A stretch of DNA of 64,000 bases. Origin: Delphinus delphis (Eukaryota; Chordata; Mammalia; Artiodactyla; Delphinidae). This document shows, one piece after another, positions 21,640 through 34,445 of this stretch. The position numbers and the translations under genes are program-made. The first letter of the stretch is position 1, and each line of letters begins with the position of its first letter. The stretch is taken from the NCBI RefSeq assembly GCF_949987515.2, contig NW_027192651.1, positions 1,488,001 through 1,552,000 on the forward strand, read 5' to 3'. Below the pieces are notes generated by a model. It saw nothing but the letters and a program-made list of their open reading frames with translations. It ran no database searches and had not been told where the DNA came from.

Positions 21640-23388
21640 TTGGCCCAAAAGGGCGTATGCGTTTTTTCCTGATTATATCCAGGAAAAAACGCATACGCAC
21701 TTTATGGGCAACGAAGCAAGCAAGCAATGCAAATGTGCACAACAAAGAAGTCTCACTTCCCACCGGTCAAAAGGGCCATCCTAAAAAATTGTAAAAACCA
21801 GAAATGCAGGACAGGCCATGGAGAACAGGGAGCCTTTATACGCTGATGGGCAGTGTGTGAACTGCCGAGAGCCACTCTGGAGAAGTGTATGGTGGTTCCT
21901 AAATCATCTAAAAAACAGAGCTACAGAGCATAGGACACTTCCAATCATGGGAGTATATCTAGGGAAGTCTAAAAATCAACAAGACACAAGCACACCACAG
22001 TTTAGGGCTACTCTGTTTACAAGAACCTCAACTTCAGTACACCTTAAATATCCCAGGAAAGAGAACAATGGATAAAGAAGATGTGGTACTTATGTACAAT
22101 GGAATATCTCTTCACCATGAAATCAATGTAATAAGGCTAGTAGAAGGATAAAGAGTGGATTTAGGTCCGATAATACTACTTGAAATAAGTCAAACAGAAA
22201 AAGAAACATATCATAAGATATCACTTATAGAGGGAGGGTAAATATGGCTGCACAAGAAATGAATTACAGAACAGAACAGTGTCTCACATTTAGAAAACAC
22301 ACTTATGTCAGCTTAAGGGGAAAGGAGAGGTGGGGTGATGCATAAAACCAGAGTTTGAAATTAGCACAGATACCGTTCAATAAACCAAATAGGTATTAGA
22401 CAAGATCTACACCTTGCTCAATGAACAGGCCTCAACACACCCTATACACCGCAGAGAAATATATCTGAGGAATAAGAATCTTAAAACCCATGTATTGATA
22501 TATCTCCATAAGGGAATCAAGTGTGTGCAGAGCGGCACAAACACAGCAGTGAAAAGGAGCTAAACCCCATTATAGAAATAAATTTTAAAAACAAAACGCT
22601 GAAACAATGAAAGAGAGAAAAATTCTTACAAAATTCGCTCAGGGGCTGTGATGCAACCTGGATTGACCACATATAAACCCACAGCTGGATAAGACATAAG
22701 GCTGGACACTTGGGGCTGACAGGATTGGTGAGCTTTGGTGAGCAACTGCCGAAAGTTTAATGCAATACTTCATGCTACTCAGTCCAAGGGTCCCAACACT
22801 CCAGGTTGAAGGGAATCTTCCTACAGCTAAACCATGCTTGGGAAACCCAGTGACTGGTATACCATATGATCGGGAAAGGTTTCTAAAACGCACCTCATTT
22901 TTCCTCTCCTGGGGCTCCGGATCAACATTCCAGCCACTTTACTAACAACATCCCCACATGGAGTCAATGCCTTTAAGTTCTGGTATCGCACAGTCTGCAG
23001 TTAGTGCAGAGGATGAATGGGAATAGGGGGAACCAGTGAGAAACTAGCTGTAGCGGTTTCAATGGGCACATGTCACTCTAATATCACATCAGTAAGAAGA
23101 ATTAACCAAAGGCACAGAAGGTGCCCCAGAAGAAAAATAGGGCTTCAAGGAATCCTGTGGTTATGGGGCAATACCACAAAAATAAGAGCTAAAAAATGGA
23201 GCTAAGGGCCACTGCAATTCAAAAACCTGCAGAGTTATAAAGGCCAACTATTTTTAAAAAATATATTGAGGTAAGGCTATGAAGAGGCATTGAAAGCAAG
23301 GCAGAATTGCAGGAAACCGATTTCAGGAGGTAGACTGCAATTGCACTGAAAGCATATGAAGAGAGTCAGAAACTCGACAATGATGCAC
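21640..23388 (+). repeat. Diverged long unit D2 (1749 bp)
   Basis: The palindrome (21640-21711) has independent changes in both arms and in the centre (gattatatcc). The linker reads gcaagcaagcaatgcaaatg, which resembles L1 just upstream of the actacaatgagg point and extends the L1 similarity leftward. It is intermediate in divergence between D1 and the arrays. Confidence 0.85.
22553..22720 (+). repeat. Segment absent from 1.58-kb units (copy in D2)
   Basis: About 168 bp between cagcagtga and aggattggtgagc. In every short unit these two flanks are fused as cagcagtgataggattgg. TGA occurs at both breakpoints (cagTGA on the left, ggcTGAC on the right), so microhomology of 3 bp is possible. Contains aataaattttaaaaacaaaa, then gtgatgcaacctgg and agacataaggctgg shared with the copy in D1. 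Confidence 0.8.
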
Positions 23389-24967
23389 TTGGCCAAAAAG
23401 GGCGTATGTGTTTTTTCCTGAATATATTCAGGAAAAAACGCATACGCACTTTTTGGCCAACCAAGCAAGCTTGCAAAGGAAATCTGCACTACAATGAAGT
23501 CTCATTTCCACCTGGTCAAAAGGGCCATCTGAAAAAAGTGTAAAATCCATAAAGGCACGACAGGCCATGGAGAACTGGGAGCCTTCTTATGCTGATGGGC
23601 GGGATGTAAATTGCCAACAGCCACTCTGGAGAAGTGTATGGTGTTTCCTGAAACATCTAAAAAACAAAGCAACAGAACCTAGGGCACTTCCACTTATGGT
23701 CCTATAGCTTAGGGAAATTAAAATCAAAAAGACACAGCCACCCCAAAGTTTGGGACAGCTCTGTTTACAAGAACCTTGTTTACAGTACAAGTTCAATATC
23801 GCAGAAAGTGAAAAATGGATAAAGAACTTGTGGTACTTACGTACAATGCAATATCACTCAGCAATGAAATCTATGTCATCAGGCCCGTAGCAGCATAATG
23901 AGTGGATTCAGGTATGATGATTCGAACTGAAATAAGTCACACAGAAAAGAAACATCATAAGGTATCACTAATACACAGAATGTGAACTTGGCTACACATG
24001 AACTGAATTACAAAACAGAACAGTGTCTCAAGTTTAGAAAACCAACTTATGCTTGCTTAAGGGGGAAGGTGAGTTGGGGTGCTGCATAAAACCAGAGATT
24101 GAAATGAGCACAGATAAAGTTCCTTAAGCCAAATATGGAATAGACAAGAGCTACTCCTTGCTCAACGAAATGGACTCAACACCCCATATTAAACGCCTAA
24201 GAATGTACCTGACTAGTAAGTATCTTAAAACCTATGGATTGCTATGTCTCCAAAAGAGAATCAAGCATGTGTACAGGGGCATAAACGCAGCAGTGATAGG
24301 ATTGGAGAGGTTCGGTGAGCAAATGAAGACCCTTTGAAGTCATATTGCATGGTACCCATTACACGGGTCTCAACTCTCCAGGTTTAAGGTATTCTTCCTT
24401 CAGCTAAAACATGCATGTGGAACCCAGAGTATGATCAACCGTGTGAACGGGAGACGTGTTCAAATATGTCTCAGTTTTCCTCCCCTGGTACTCGGGTGCA
24501 ACATTCCAGACGCTTTACTAACACTCTCCCCACTTGGAGAGTCAGCACCTTTAACCTCCTGTATGGCCCCGTTTGCAATTTCTGCGGAAGATGAACAGGA
24601 ATAGGGAGAACCAATGAGAGACTAGCTGGAGGTGTCTGGACGGGCAAATTTAACTCTCATTTCCCACCAGAAAGAGGAAATAACCAAAGGCTCAGCATGC
24701 CGTGCCTGAACCAGATTAGGGCCTGAAGCCATCCAGCGGTGATGCAGCCAGCTCACAAGAAAACGAGTTGAAGAAAGGAGCTCAGGGGCACTGTAACTCA
24801 CAAACCTGCAGAGTTATAAATGACAGCTATCGTCCAAAAATAGACTGAAGTAAGGCTGCCAAGAGGACTTGAAAGCGGGGCAGAATTGCAGGAAACCGAT
24901 TTCAGGAGGTAGACTGGAATTGCATTGAAAGCATAGGAAAAGAGGCAGAACGTCCACAATGATGCAC
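23389..24967 (+). repeat. Transitional short unit D3 (1579 bp)
   Basis: First short-form unit to the right of the diverged block. Its palindrome has two mismatches (tatgtgttttttcc on the left, acgcacttttt on the right). The preceding left region (22730-23280) is still diverged, while this unit is close to the array consensus; it keeps edge variants at 23960-24070 (acacatgaac, gtctcaagttt, gggggaaggtg) in common with the edge unit at 13900-14045. Confidence 0.88.
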
Positions 24968-26547
24968 TTGGCCAAAAAGGGCGTATGCGTTTTTTCCTGA
25001 ATATATTCAGGAAAAAACGCATACGCCCTTTTTGGCCAACCAAGCAAGCTTGCAAAGGAAATCTGCACTACAATGAAGTCTCACTTCCCCCCGGTCAAAA
25101 GGGCCATCTGAAAAAAGTGTAAAATCCAGAAAGGCAGGAGAGGCCATGGAGAACTGGGAGCCTTGTTATGCTGATGGGCGGGATGTAAATTGCCAACAGA
25201 CACTCGGGAGAAGTGTATGGTGTTTCCTGAAACATCGAAAAAACAAAGCAACTGAGCCTAGGGCACTTCAACTTATGGTCCTATAGCTTAGGGAAATTAA
25301 AATCAAAAAGACACAGCCACCCCAAAGTTTGTGACGCCTCTGTTTACAAGAACCTCGTTTACAGTACAAGTTCAACATCGCAGAAAGTGAAAAATGGATA
25401 AAGAAGTTGTGGTATTTACTTACAAAGCAATATCACTCAGCAATGAAATCTATGTCATCAGGCCCTTAGCAGCACAATGAGTGGATTCAGGTATGATGAT
25501 TCTAACTGAAATAAGTCACACAGAAAAAGAAACATCATAAGATATCAGTAATACACGGAATGTAAACTTGGCTACACAGGAACTGAATTACAGAACAGAA
25601 CAGGGTCTCAAATTTAGAAAACCAACTTATGCTTGCTTAAGGGTAAAGGTGAGTTGGGGTGCTGCATAAAACCAGAGATTGAAATGAGCACAGATAAAGT
25701 TCCTTAAGTAAAATATGGAATAGACTAGAGCTACTCCTTGCTCAACGAAATGGACTCAACACCGCATATTAAACGCCTAAGAATGTACCTGACTAGTAAG
25801 TATCTTAAAACCTATGGATTGCTATGTCTCCGAAAGAGAATCAAGCATGTGTACAGGGGCATAAACGCAGCAGTGATAGGATTGGAGAGGTTCGGTGAGC
25901 AAATGAAGACCCTTTGAAGTCATATTGCATGGTACCCATTACACGGGTTTCAACTACCCAGGTTTAAGGTATTCTTCCTTCAGCTAAAACATGCATGTGG
26001 AACCTAGAGTATGATCAACCATGTGATCGGGAGACGTGTTCAAATATGTCTCAGTTTTCGTACCCTGGTACTCGGGTGCAACATTCCAGACGCTTTACTA
26101 ACACTCTCCCCACTTGGAGAGTCAGTCCCTTTAACCTCCTGTTTGGCCCAGTTTGCAATTTCTGCGGAAGATGAACAGGAATAGCGAGAACCAATGAGAG
26201 GCTAGCTGGAGGTGTCTGGACGGGCAAATTTAACTCTCATTTCCCACCAGGAAGAGGAATTAACCAAAGGCTCACCATGCCGGGCCGGAACCAGATTAGG
26301 GCCGGAAGCCATCCTGCGGTGTTGCGGCCAGGTCACAAGAAAGCGAGTTGAAGAAAGGAGCTCAGGGGCACTGTAATTCACAAACCTGCAGAGTTATAAA
26401 TGACAGCTATCGTCCAAAAATAGACTGAAGTAAGGCTGCCAAGAGGACTTGAAAGCGGGGCAGAATTGCAGGAAACCGATTTCAGGAGGTAGACTGGAAT
26501 TGCATTGAAAGCATAGGAAAAGAGGCAGAACGTCCACAATGATGCAC
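24968..26547 (+). repeat. Satellite unit R1 (1580 bp)
   Basis: Perfect palindrome. Private changes acatcgaaaaaac and caactgagcc. Carries the aagtaaaatatgg and agactagag pair like units 2313 and 5470. The late part contains ctcaccatgccgg, a marker shared with the A units that follow. Confidence 0.92.
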
Positions 26548-28127
26548 TTGGCCAAAAAGGGCGTATGCGTTTTTTCCTGAATATATTCAGGAAAAAACGC
26601 ATACGCCCTTTTTGGCCAACCAAGCAAGCTTGCAAAGGAAATCTGCACTACAATGAAGTCTCACTTCCCCCCGGTCAAAAGGGCCATCTGAAAAAAGTGT
26701 AAAATCCAGAAAGGCAGGACAGGCCATGGAGAACTGGGAGCCTTGTTATGCTGATGGGCGGGATGTAAATTGCCAACAACCACTCGGGAGAAGTGTATGG
26801 TGTTTCCTGAAACATCTAAAAAACAAAGCAACAGAACCTAGGGCACTTCCACTTATGGTCCTATAGCTTAGGGAAATTAAAATCAAAAAGACACAGCCAC
26901 CCCAAAGTTTGGAACGGCTCTGTTTACAAGAACCTCGTTTACAGTACAAGTTCAACATCGCAGAAAGTGAAAAATGGAGAAAGAAGTTGTGGTATTTACT
27001 TACAAAGCAATATCACTCAGCAATGAAATCTGTGTCATCACGCCCTTAGCAGCACAATGAGTGGATTCAGGTATGATGATTCTAACTGAAATAAGTCACA
27101 CAGAAAAAGAAACATCATAAGATATCAGTAATACACGGAATGTAAACTTGGCTACACAGGAACTGAATTACAGAACAGAACAGGGTCTCAAATTTAGAAA
27201 ACCAACTTATGCTTGCTTAAGGGGAAAGGTGAGTTGGGGTGCTGCATAAAACCAGAGATTGAAATAGGCACAGATAAAGTTCCTTAAGCCAAATATGGAA
27301 TAGACAAGAGCTACTCCTTGCTCAACGAAATGGACTCAACACCGCATATTAAACGCCTAAGAATGTACCTGACTAGTAAGTATCTTAAAACCTATGGATT
27401 GCTATGTCTCCGAAAGAGAATCAAGCATGTGTACAGGGGCATAAACGCAGCAGTGATAGGATTGGAGAGGTTCGGCGAGCAAATGAAGACCCTTTGAAGT
27501 CATATTGCATGGTACCCATTCCACGGGTTTCAACTACCCAGGTTTTAGGTATTCTTCCTTCAGCTAAAACATGCATGTGGAACCCAGAGTATGATCAACC
27601 ATGTGATCGGGAGACGTGTTCAAATATGTCTCAGTTTTCCTCCCCTGGTACTCGGGTGCAACATTCCAGACGCTTTACTAACACTCTCCCCACTTGGAGA
27701 GTCAGCACCTTTAACCTCCTGTTTGGCCCAGTTTGCAATTTCTGCGGAAGATGAACAGGAATAGCGAGAACCAATGAGAGACTAGCTGGAGGTGTCTGGA
27801 CGGGCAAATTTAACTCTCATTTCCCACCAGGAAGAGGAATTAACCAAAGGCTCAGCGTGCCATGCCGGAACCAGATTAGGGCCTGAAGCCATCCTGCGGT
27901 GTTGCGGCCAGCTTACAAGAAAGCGAGTTGAAGAAAGGAGCTCAGGGGCACTGTAATTCACAAACCTGCAGAGTTATAAATGACAGCTATCGTCCAAAAA
28001 TATACTGAAGTAAGGCTGCCAAGAGGACTTGAAAGCGGGGCAGAATTGCAGGAAACCGATTTCAGGAGGTAGACTGGAATTGCATTGAAAGCATAGGAAA
28101 AGAGGCAGAACGTCAACAATGATGCAC
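26548..28127 (+). repeat. Satellite unit R2 (A copy 1)
   Basis: Perfect palindrome and the full A marker set. Late in the unit gttttaggtattc differs from gtttaaggtattc of A copies 2 and 3; with this change a 116-codon plus-strand frame (27404-27754) stays open by chance. Confidence 0.92.
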
Positions 28128-29706
28128 TTGGCCAAAAAGGGCGTATGCGTTTTTTCCTGAATATATTCAGGAAAAAACGCATACGCCCTTTTTGGCCAAC
28201 CAAGCAAGCTTGCAAAGGAAATATGCACTACAATGAAGTCTCACTTCCCCCCGGTCAAAAGGGCCATCTGAAAAAAGTGTAAAATCCAGAAAGGCAGGAC
28301 AGGCCATGGAGAACTGGGAGCCTTGTTATGCTGATGGGCGGGATGTAAATTGCCAACAGACACTCGGGAGAAGTGTATGGTGTTTCCTGAAACATCTAAA
28401 AAACAAAGCAACAGAGCCTAGGGCACTTCCACTTATGGTCCTATAGCTTAGGAAAATTAAAATCAAAAAGACACAGCCACCCCAAAGTTTGGGACGCCTC
28501 CGTTTACACAAACCCCGTTTACCGTACAAATTCAATATCACAGAAAGTGAAAAATGGATAAAGAACTTGTGGTACTTACGTACAATGCAGTATCACTCAG
28601 CAATGAAATCTATGTCATCAGGCCCGTAGCAGCATAATGAGTGGATTCAGGTACGATGATTCTAACTGAAATAAGTCACACAGAAAAAGAAACATCATAA
28701 GATATCAGTAATACACGGAATGTAAACTTGGCTACACAGGAACTGCATTCCAAAACAGAACAGGGTCTCAAATTAAAAAACCAACTTATGCTTGCTTAAG
28801 GGGAAAGGTGAGTTGGGGTGCTGCATAAAACCAGAGATTGAAATGAGCACAGATAAAGTTCCTTAAGCCAAATATGGAATAGACAAGAGCTACTCCTTGC
28901 TCAACGAAATGGACTCAACACCGCATATTAAACGCCTAAGAATGTACCTGACTAGTAAGTATCTTAAAACCTATGGATTGCTATGTCTCCGAAAGAGAAT
29001 CAAGCATGTGTACAGGGGCATAAACGCAGCAGTGATAGGATTGGAGAGGTTCGGTGAGCAAATGAAGACCCTTTGAAGTCATATTGCATGGTACCCATTA
29101 CACGGGTCTTAACTCTCCAGGTTTAAGGTATTCTTCCTTCAGCTAAAACCTGCATGTGGAACCTAGAGTATGATCAACCATGTGATCGGGAGACGTGTTT
29201 AAATATGTCTCAGTTTTCCTCCCCTGGTACTCGGGTGCAACATTCCAGACGCTTTACTAACACTCTCCCCACTTGGAGAGTCAGTCCCTTTAACCTCCTG
29301 TTTGGCCCAGTTTGCAATTTCTGCGGAAGATGAACAGGAATAGCGAGAACCAATGAGAGGCTAGCTGGAGGTGTCTGGACGGGCAAATTTAACTCTCATT
29401 TCCCACCAGGAAGAGGAAATAACCAAAGGCTCACCATGCCGGGCCGGAACCAGATTAGGGCCGGAAGCCATCCTGCGGTGTTGCGGCCAGGTCACAAGAA
29501 AGCGAGTTGAAGAAAGGAGCTCAGGGGCACTGTAATTCACAAACCTGCAGAGTTATAAATGACAGCTATCGTCCAAAAATAGACTGAAGTAAGGCTGCCA
29601 AGAGGACTTGAAAGCGGGGCAGAATTGCAGGAAACCGATTTCAGGAGGTAGACTGGAATTGCATTGAAAGCATAGGAAAAGAGGCAGAACGTCCACAATG
29701 ATGCAC
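28128..29706 (+). repeat. Satellite unit R3 (B copy 1)
   Basis: Perfect palindrome and the full B marker set. The patch at about 29095-29120 reads acacgggtcttaactctcc, whereas B copy 2 has ccacgggtttcaactaccc in the same place with almost identical surroundings, a likely conversion patch. Confidence 0.92.
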
Positions 29707-31286
29707 TTGGCCAAAAAGGGCGTATGCGTTTTTTCCTGAATATATTCAGGAAAAAACGCATATGCCCTTTTTGGCCAACCAAGCAAGCTTGCAAAGGAAA
29801 TCTGCACTACAATGAAGTCTCACTTCCCCCCGGTCAAAAGGGCCATCTGAAAAAAGTGTAAAATCCAGAAAGGCAGGACAGGCCATGGAGAACTGGGAGC
29901 CTTGTTATGCTGATGGGCGGGATGTAAATTGCCAACAACCACTCGGGAGAAGTGTATGGTGTTTCCTGAAACATCTAAAAAACAAAGCAACAGAACCTAG
30001 GGCACTTCCACTTATGGTCCTATAGCTTAGGGAAATTAAAATCAAAAAGACACAGCCACCCCAAAGTTTGGAACGGCTCTGTTTACAAGAACCTCGTTTA
30101 CAGTACAAGTTCAACATCGCAGAAAGTGAAAAATGGAGAAAGAAGTTGTGGTATTTACTTACAAAGCAATATCACTCAGCAATGAAATCTGTGTCATCAC
30201 GCCCTTAGCAGCACAATGAGTGGATTCAGGTATGATGATTCTAACTGAAATAAGTCACACAGAAAAAGAAACATCATAAGATATCAGTAATACACGGAAT
30301 GTAAACTTGGCTACACAGGAACTGAATTACAGAACAGAACAGGGTCTCAAATTTAGAAAACCAACTTATGCTTGCTTAAGGGGAAAGGTGAGTTGGGGTG
30401 CTGCATAAAACCAGAGATTGAAATAGGCACAGATAAAGTTCCTTAAGCCAAATATGGAATAGACAAGAGCTACTCCTTGCTCAACGAAATGGACTCAACA
30501 CCGCATATTAAACGCCTAAGAATGTACCTGACTAGTAAGTATCTTAAAACCTATGGATTGCTATGTCTCCGAAAGAGAATCAAGCATGTGTACAGGGGCA
30601 TAAACGCAGCAGTGATAGGATTGGAGAGGTTCGGCGAGCAAATGAAGACCCTTTGAAGTCATATTGCATGGTACCCATTCCACGGGTTTCAACTACCCAG
30701 GTTTAAGGTATTCTTCCTTCAGCTAAAACATGCATGTGGAACCCAGAGTATGATCAACCATGTGATCGGGAGACGTGTTCAAATATGTCTCAGTTTTCCT
30801 CCCCTGGTACTCGGGTGCAACATTCCAGACGCTTTACTAACACTCTCCCCACTTGGAGAGTCAGCACCTTTAACCTCCTGTTTGGCCCAGTTTGCAATTT
30901 CTGCGGAAGATGAACAGGAATAGCGAGAACCAATGAGAGACTAGCTGGAGGTGTCTGGACGGGCAAATTTAACTCTCATTTCCCACCAGGAAGAGGAATT
31001 AACCAAAGGCTCAGCGTGCCATGCCGGAACCAGATTAGGGCCTGAAGCCATCCTGCGGTGTTGCGGCCAGCTTACAAGAAAGCGAGTTGAAGAAAGGAGC
31101 TCAGGGGCACTGTAATTCACAAACCTGCAGAGTTATAAATGACAGCTATCGTCCAAAAATAGACTGAAGTAAGGCTGCCAAGAGGACTTGAAAGCGGGGC
31201 AGAATTGCAGGAAACCGATTTCAGGAGGTAGACTGGAATTGCATTGAAAGCATAGGAAAAGAGGCAGAACGTCAACAATGATGCAC
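29707..31286 (+). repeat. Satellite unit R4 (A copy 2)
   Basis: A marker set intact. One mismatch in the palindrome, gcatatgccc in the right arm, without a matching change on the left. Confidence 0.92.
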
Positions 31287-32865
31287 TTGGCCAAAAAGGG
31301 CGTATGCGTTTTTTCCTGAATATATTCAGGAAAAAACGCATACGCCCTTTTTGGCCAACCAAGCAAGCTTGCAAAGGAAATATGCACTACAATGAAGTCT
31401 CACTTCCCCCCGGTCAAAAGGGCCATCTGAAAAAAGTGTAAAATCCAGAAAGGCAGGACAGGCCATGGAGAACTGGGAGCCTTGTTATGCTGATGGGCGG
31501 GATGTAAATTGCCAACAGACACTCGGGAGAAGTGTATGGTGTTTCCTGAAACATCTAAAAAACAAAGCAACAGAGCCTAGGGCACTTCCACTTATGGTCC
31601 TATAGCTTAGGAAAATTAAAATCAAAAAGACACAGCCACCCCAAAGTTTGGGACGCCTCCGTTTACACAAACCCCGTTTACCGTACAAATTCAATATCAC
31701 AGAAAGTGAAAAATGGATAAAGAACTTGTGGTACTTACGTACAATGCAGTATCACTCAGCAATGAAATCTATGTCATCAGGCCCGTAGCAGCATAATGAG
31801 TGGATTCAGGTACGATGATTCTAACTGAAATAAGTCACACAGAAAAAGAAACATCATAAGATATCAGTAATACACGGAATGTAAACTTGGCTACACAGGA
31901 ACTGCATTCCAAAACAGAACAGGGTCTCAAATTAAAAAACCAACTTATGCTTGCTTAAGGGGAAAGGTGAGTTGGGGTGCTGCATAAAACCAGAGATTGA
32001 AATGAGCACAGATAAAGTTCCTTAAGCCAAATATGGAATAGACAAGAGCTACTCCTTGCTCAACGAAATGGACTCAACACCGCATATTAAACGCCTAAGA
32101 ATGTACCTGACTAGTAAGTATCTTAAAACCTATGGATTGCTATGTCTCCGAAAGAGAATCAAGCATGTGTACAGGGGCATAAACGCAGCAGTGATAGGAT
32201 TGGAGAGGTTCGGTGAGCAAATGAAGACCCTTTGAAGTCATATTGCATGGTACCCATTCCACGGGTTTCAACTACCCAGGTTTAAGGTATTCTTCCTTCA
32301 GCTAAAACCTGCATGTGGAACCTAGAGTATGATCAACCATGTGATCGGGAGACGTGTTTAAATATGTCTCAGTTTTCCTCCCCTGGTACTCGGGTGCAAC
32401 ATTCCAGACGCTTTACTAACACTCTCCCCACTTGGAGAGTCAGTCCCTTTAACCTCCTGTTTGGCCCAGTTTGCAATTTCTGCGGAAGATGAACAGGAAT
32501 AGCGAGAACCAATGAGAGGCTAGCTGGAGGTGTCTGGACGGGCAAATTTAACTCTCATTTCCCACCAGGAAGAGGAATTAACCAAAGGCTCACCATGCCG
32601 GGCCGGAACCAGATTAGGGCCGGAAGCCATCCTGCGGTGTTGCGGCCAGGTCACAAGAAAGCGAGTTGAAGAAAGGAGCTCAGGGGCACTGTAATTCACA
32701 AACCTGCAGAGTTATAAATGACAGCTATCGTCCAAAAATAGACTGAAGTAAGGCTGCCAAGAGGACTTGAAAGCGGGGCAGAATTGCAGGAAACCGATTT
32801 CAGGAGGTAGACTGGAATTGCATTGAAAGCATAGGAAAAGAGGCAGAACGTCCACAATGATGCAC
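31287..32865 (+). repeat. Satellite unit R5 (B copy 2)
   Basis: Perfect palindrome, B marker set intact. Carries the ccacgggtttcaactaccc patch near 32259 noted under R3. Confidence 0.92.
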
Positions 32866-34445
32866 TTGGCCAAAAAGGGCGTATGCGTTTTTTCCTGAAT
32901 ATATTCAGGAAAAAACGCATACGCCCTTTTTGGCCAACCAAGCAAGCTTGCAAAGGAAATCTGCACTACAATGAAGTCTCACTTCCCCCCGGTCAAAAGG
33001 GCCATCTGAAAAAAGTGTAAAATCCAGAAAGGCAGGACAGGCCATGGAGAACTGGGAGCCTTGTTATGCTGATGGGCGGGATGTAAATTGCCAACAACCA
33101 CTCGGGAGAAGTGTATGGTGTTTCCTGAAACATCTAAAAAACAAAGCAACAGAACCTAGGGCACTTCCACTTATGGTCCTATAGCTTAGGGAAATTAAAA
33201 TCAAAAAGACACAGCCACCCCAAAGTTTGGAACGGCTCTGTTTACAAGAACCTCGTTTACAGTACAAGTTCAACATCGCAGAAAGTGAAAAATGGAGAAA
33301 GAAGTTGTGGTATTTACTTACAAAGCAATATCACTCAGCAATGAAATCTGTGTCATCACGCCCTTAGCAGCACAATGAGTGGATTCAGGTATGATGATTC
33401 TAACTGAAATAAGTCACACAGAAAAAGAAACATCATAAGATATCAGTAATACACGGAATGTAAACTTGGCTACACAGGAACTGAATTACAGAACAGAACA
33501 GGGTCTCAAATTTAGAAAACCAACTTATGCTTGCTTAAGGGGAAAGGTGAGTTGGGGTGCTGCATAAAACCAGAGATTGAAATAGGCACAGATAAAGTTC
33601 CTTAAGCCAAATATGGAATAGACAAGAGCTACTCCTTGCTCAACGAAATGGACTCAACACCGCATATTAAACGCCTAAGAATGTACCTGACTAGTAAGTA
33701 TCTTAAAACCTATGGATTGCTATGTCTCCGAAAGAGAATCAAGCATGTGTACAGGGGCATAAACGCAGCAGTGATAGGATTGGAGAGGTTCGGCGAGCAA
33801 ATGAAGACCCTTTGAAGTCATATTGCATGGTACCCATTCCACGGGTTTCAACTACCCAGGTTTAAGGTATTCTTCCTTCAGCTAAAACATGCATGTGGAA
33901 CCCAGAGTATGATCAACCATGTGATCGGGAGACGTGTTCAAATATGTCTCAGTTTTCCTCCCCTGGTACTCGGGTGCAACATTCCAGACGCTTTACTAAC
34001 ACTCTCCCCACTTGGAGAGTCAGCACCTTTAACCTCCTGTTTGGCCCAGTTTGCAATTTCTGCGGAAGATGAACAGGAATAGCGAGAACCAATGAGAGAC
34101 TAGCTGGAGGTGTCTGGACGGGCAAATTTAACTCTCATTTCCCACCAGGAAGAGGAATTAACCAAAGGCTCAGCGTGCCATGCCGGAACCAGATTAGGGC
34201 CTGAAGCCATCCTGCGGTGTTGCGGCCAGCTTACAAGAAAGCGAGTTGAAGAAAGGAGCTCAGGGGCACTGTAATTCACAAACCTGCAGAGTTATAAATG
34301 ACAGCTATCGTCCAAAAATAGACTGAAGTAAGGCTGCCAAGAGGACTTGAAAGCGGGGCAGAATTGCAGGAAACCGATTTCAGGAGGTAGACTGGAATTG
34401 CATTGAAAGCATAGGAAAAGAGGCAGAACGTCAACAATGATGCAC
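32866..34445 (+). repeat. Satellite unit R6 (A copy 3)
   Basis: Perfect palindrome, A marker set intact, no private change noticed against R4 outside the palindrome. Confidence 0.92.

Larger units (their letters stand above)
19262..23388 (+). repeat. Diverged ancestral-length satellite block
   Basis: Satellite sequence in the same orientation as both arrays but strongly diverged from them and from each other. Palindrome starts at 19900, 21640 and 23389 give spacings of 1740 and 1749 bp rather than ~1579. The excess is explained by one segment of about 168 bp. The landmark order is conserved (ggtaccca, cttcctacagctaaaac, ccacttggaga, ctgcagagtt, palindrome, L1-like part). Confidence 0.88.

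Noticed and set aside
27404..27754. 116-codon plus-strand frame as a gene
   Set aside because: It is the ordinary unit sequence with one substitution that removes a stop; sister units are closed at the same place.
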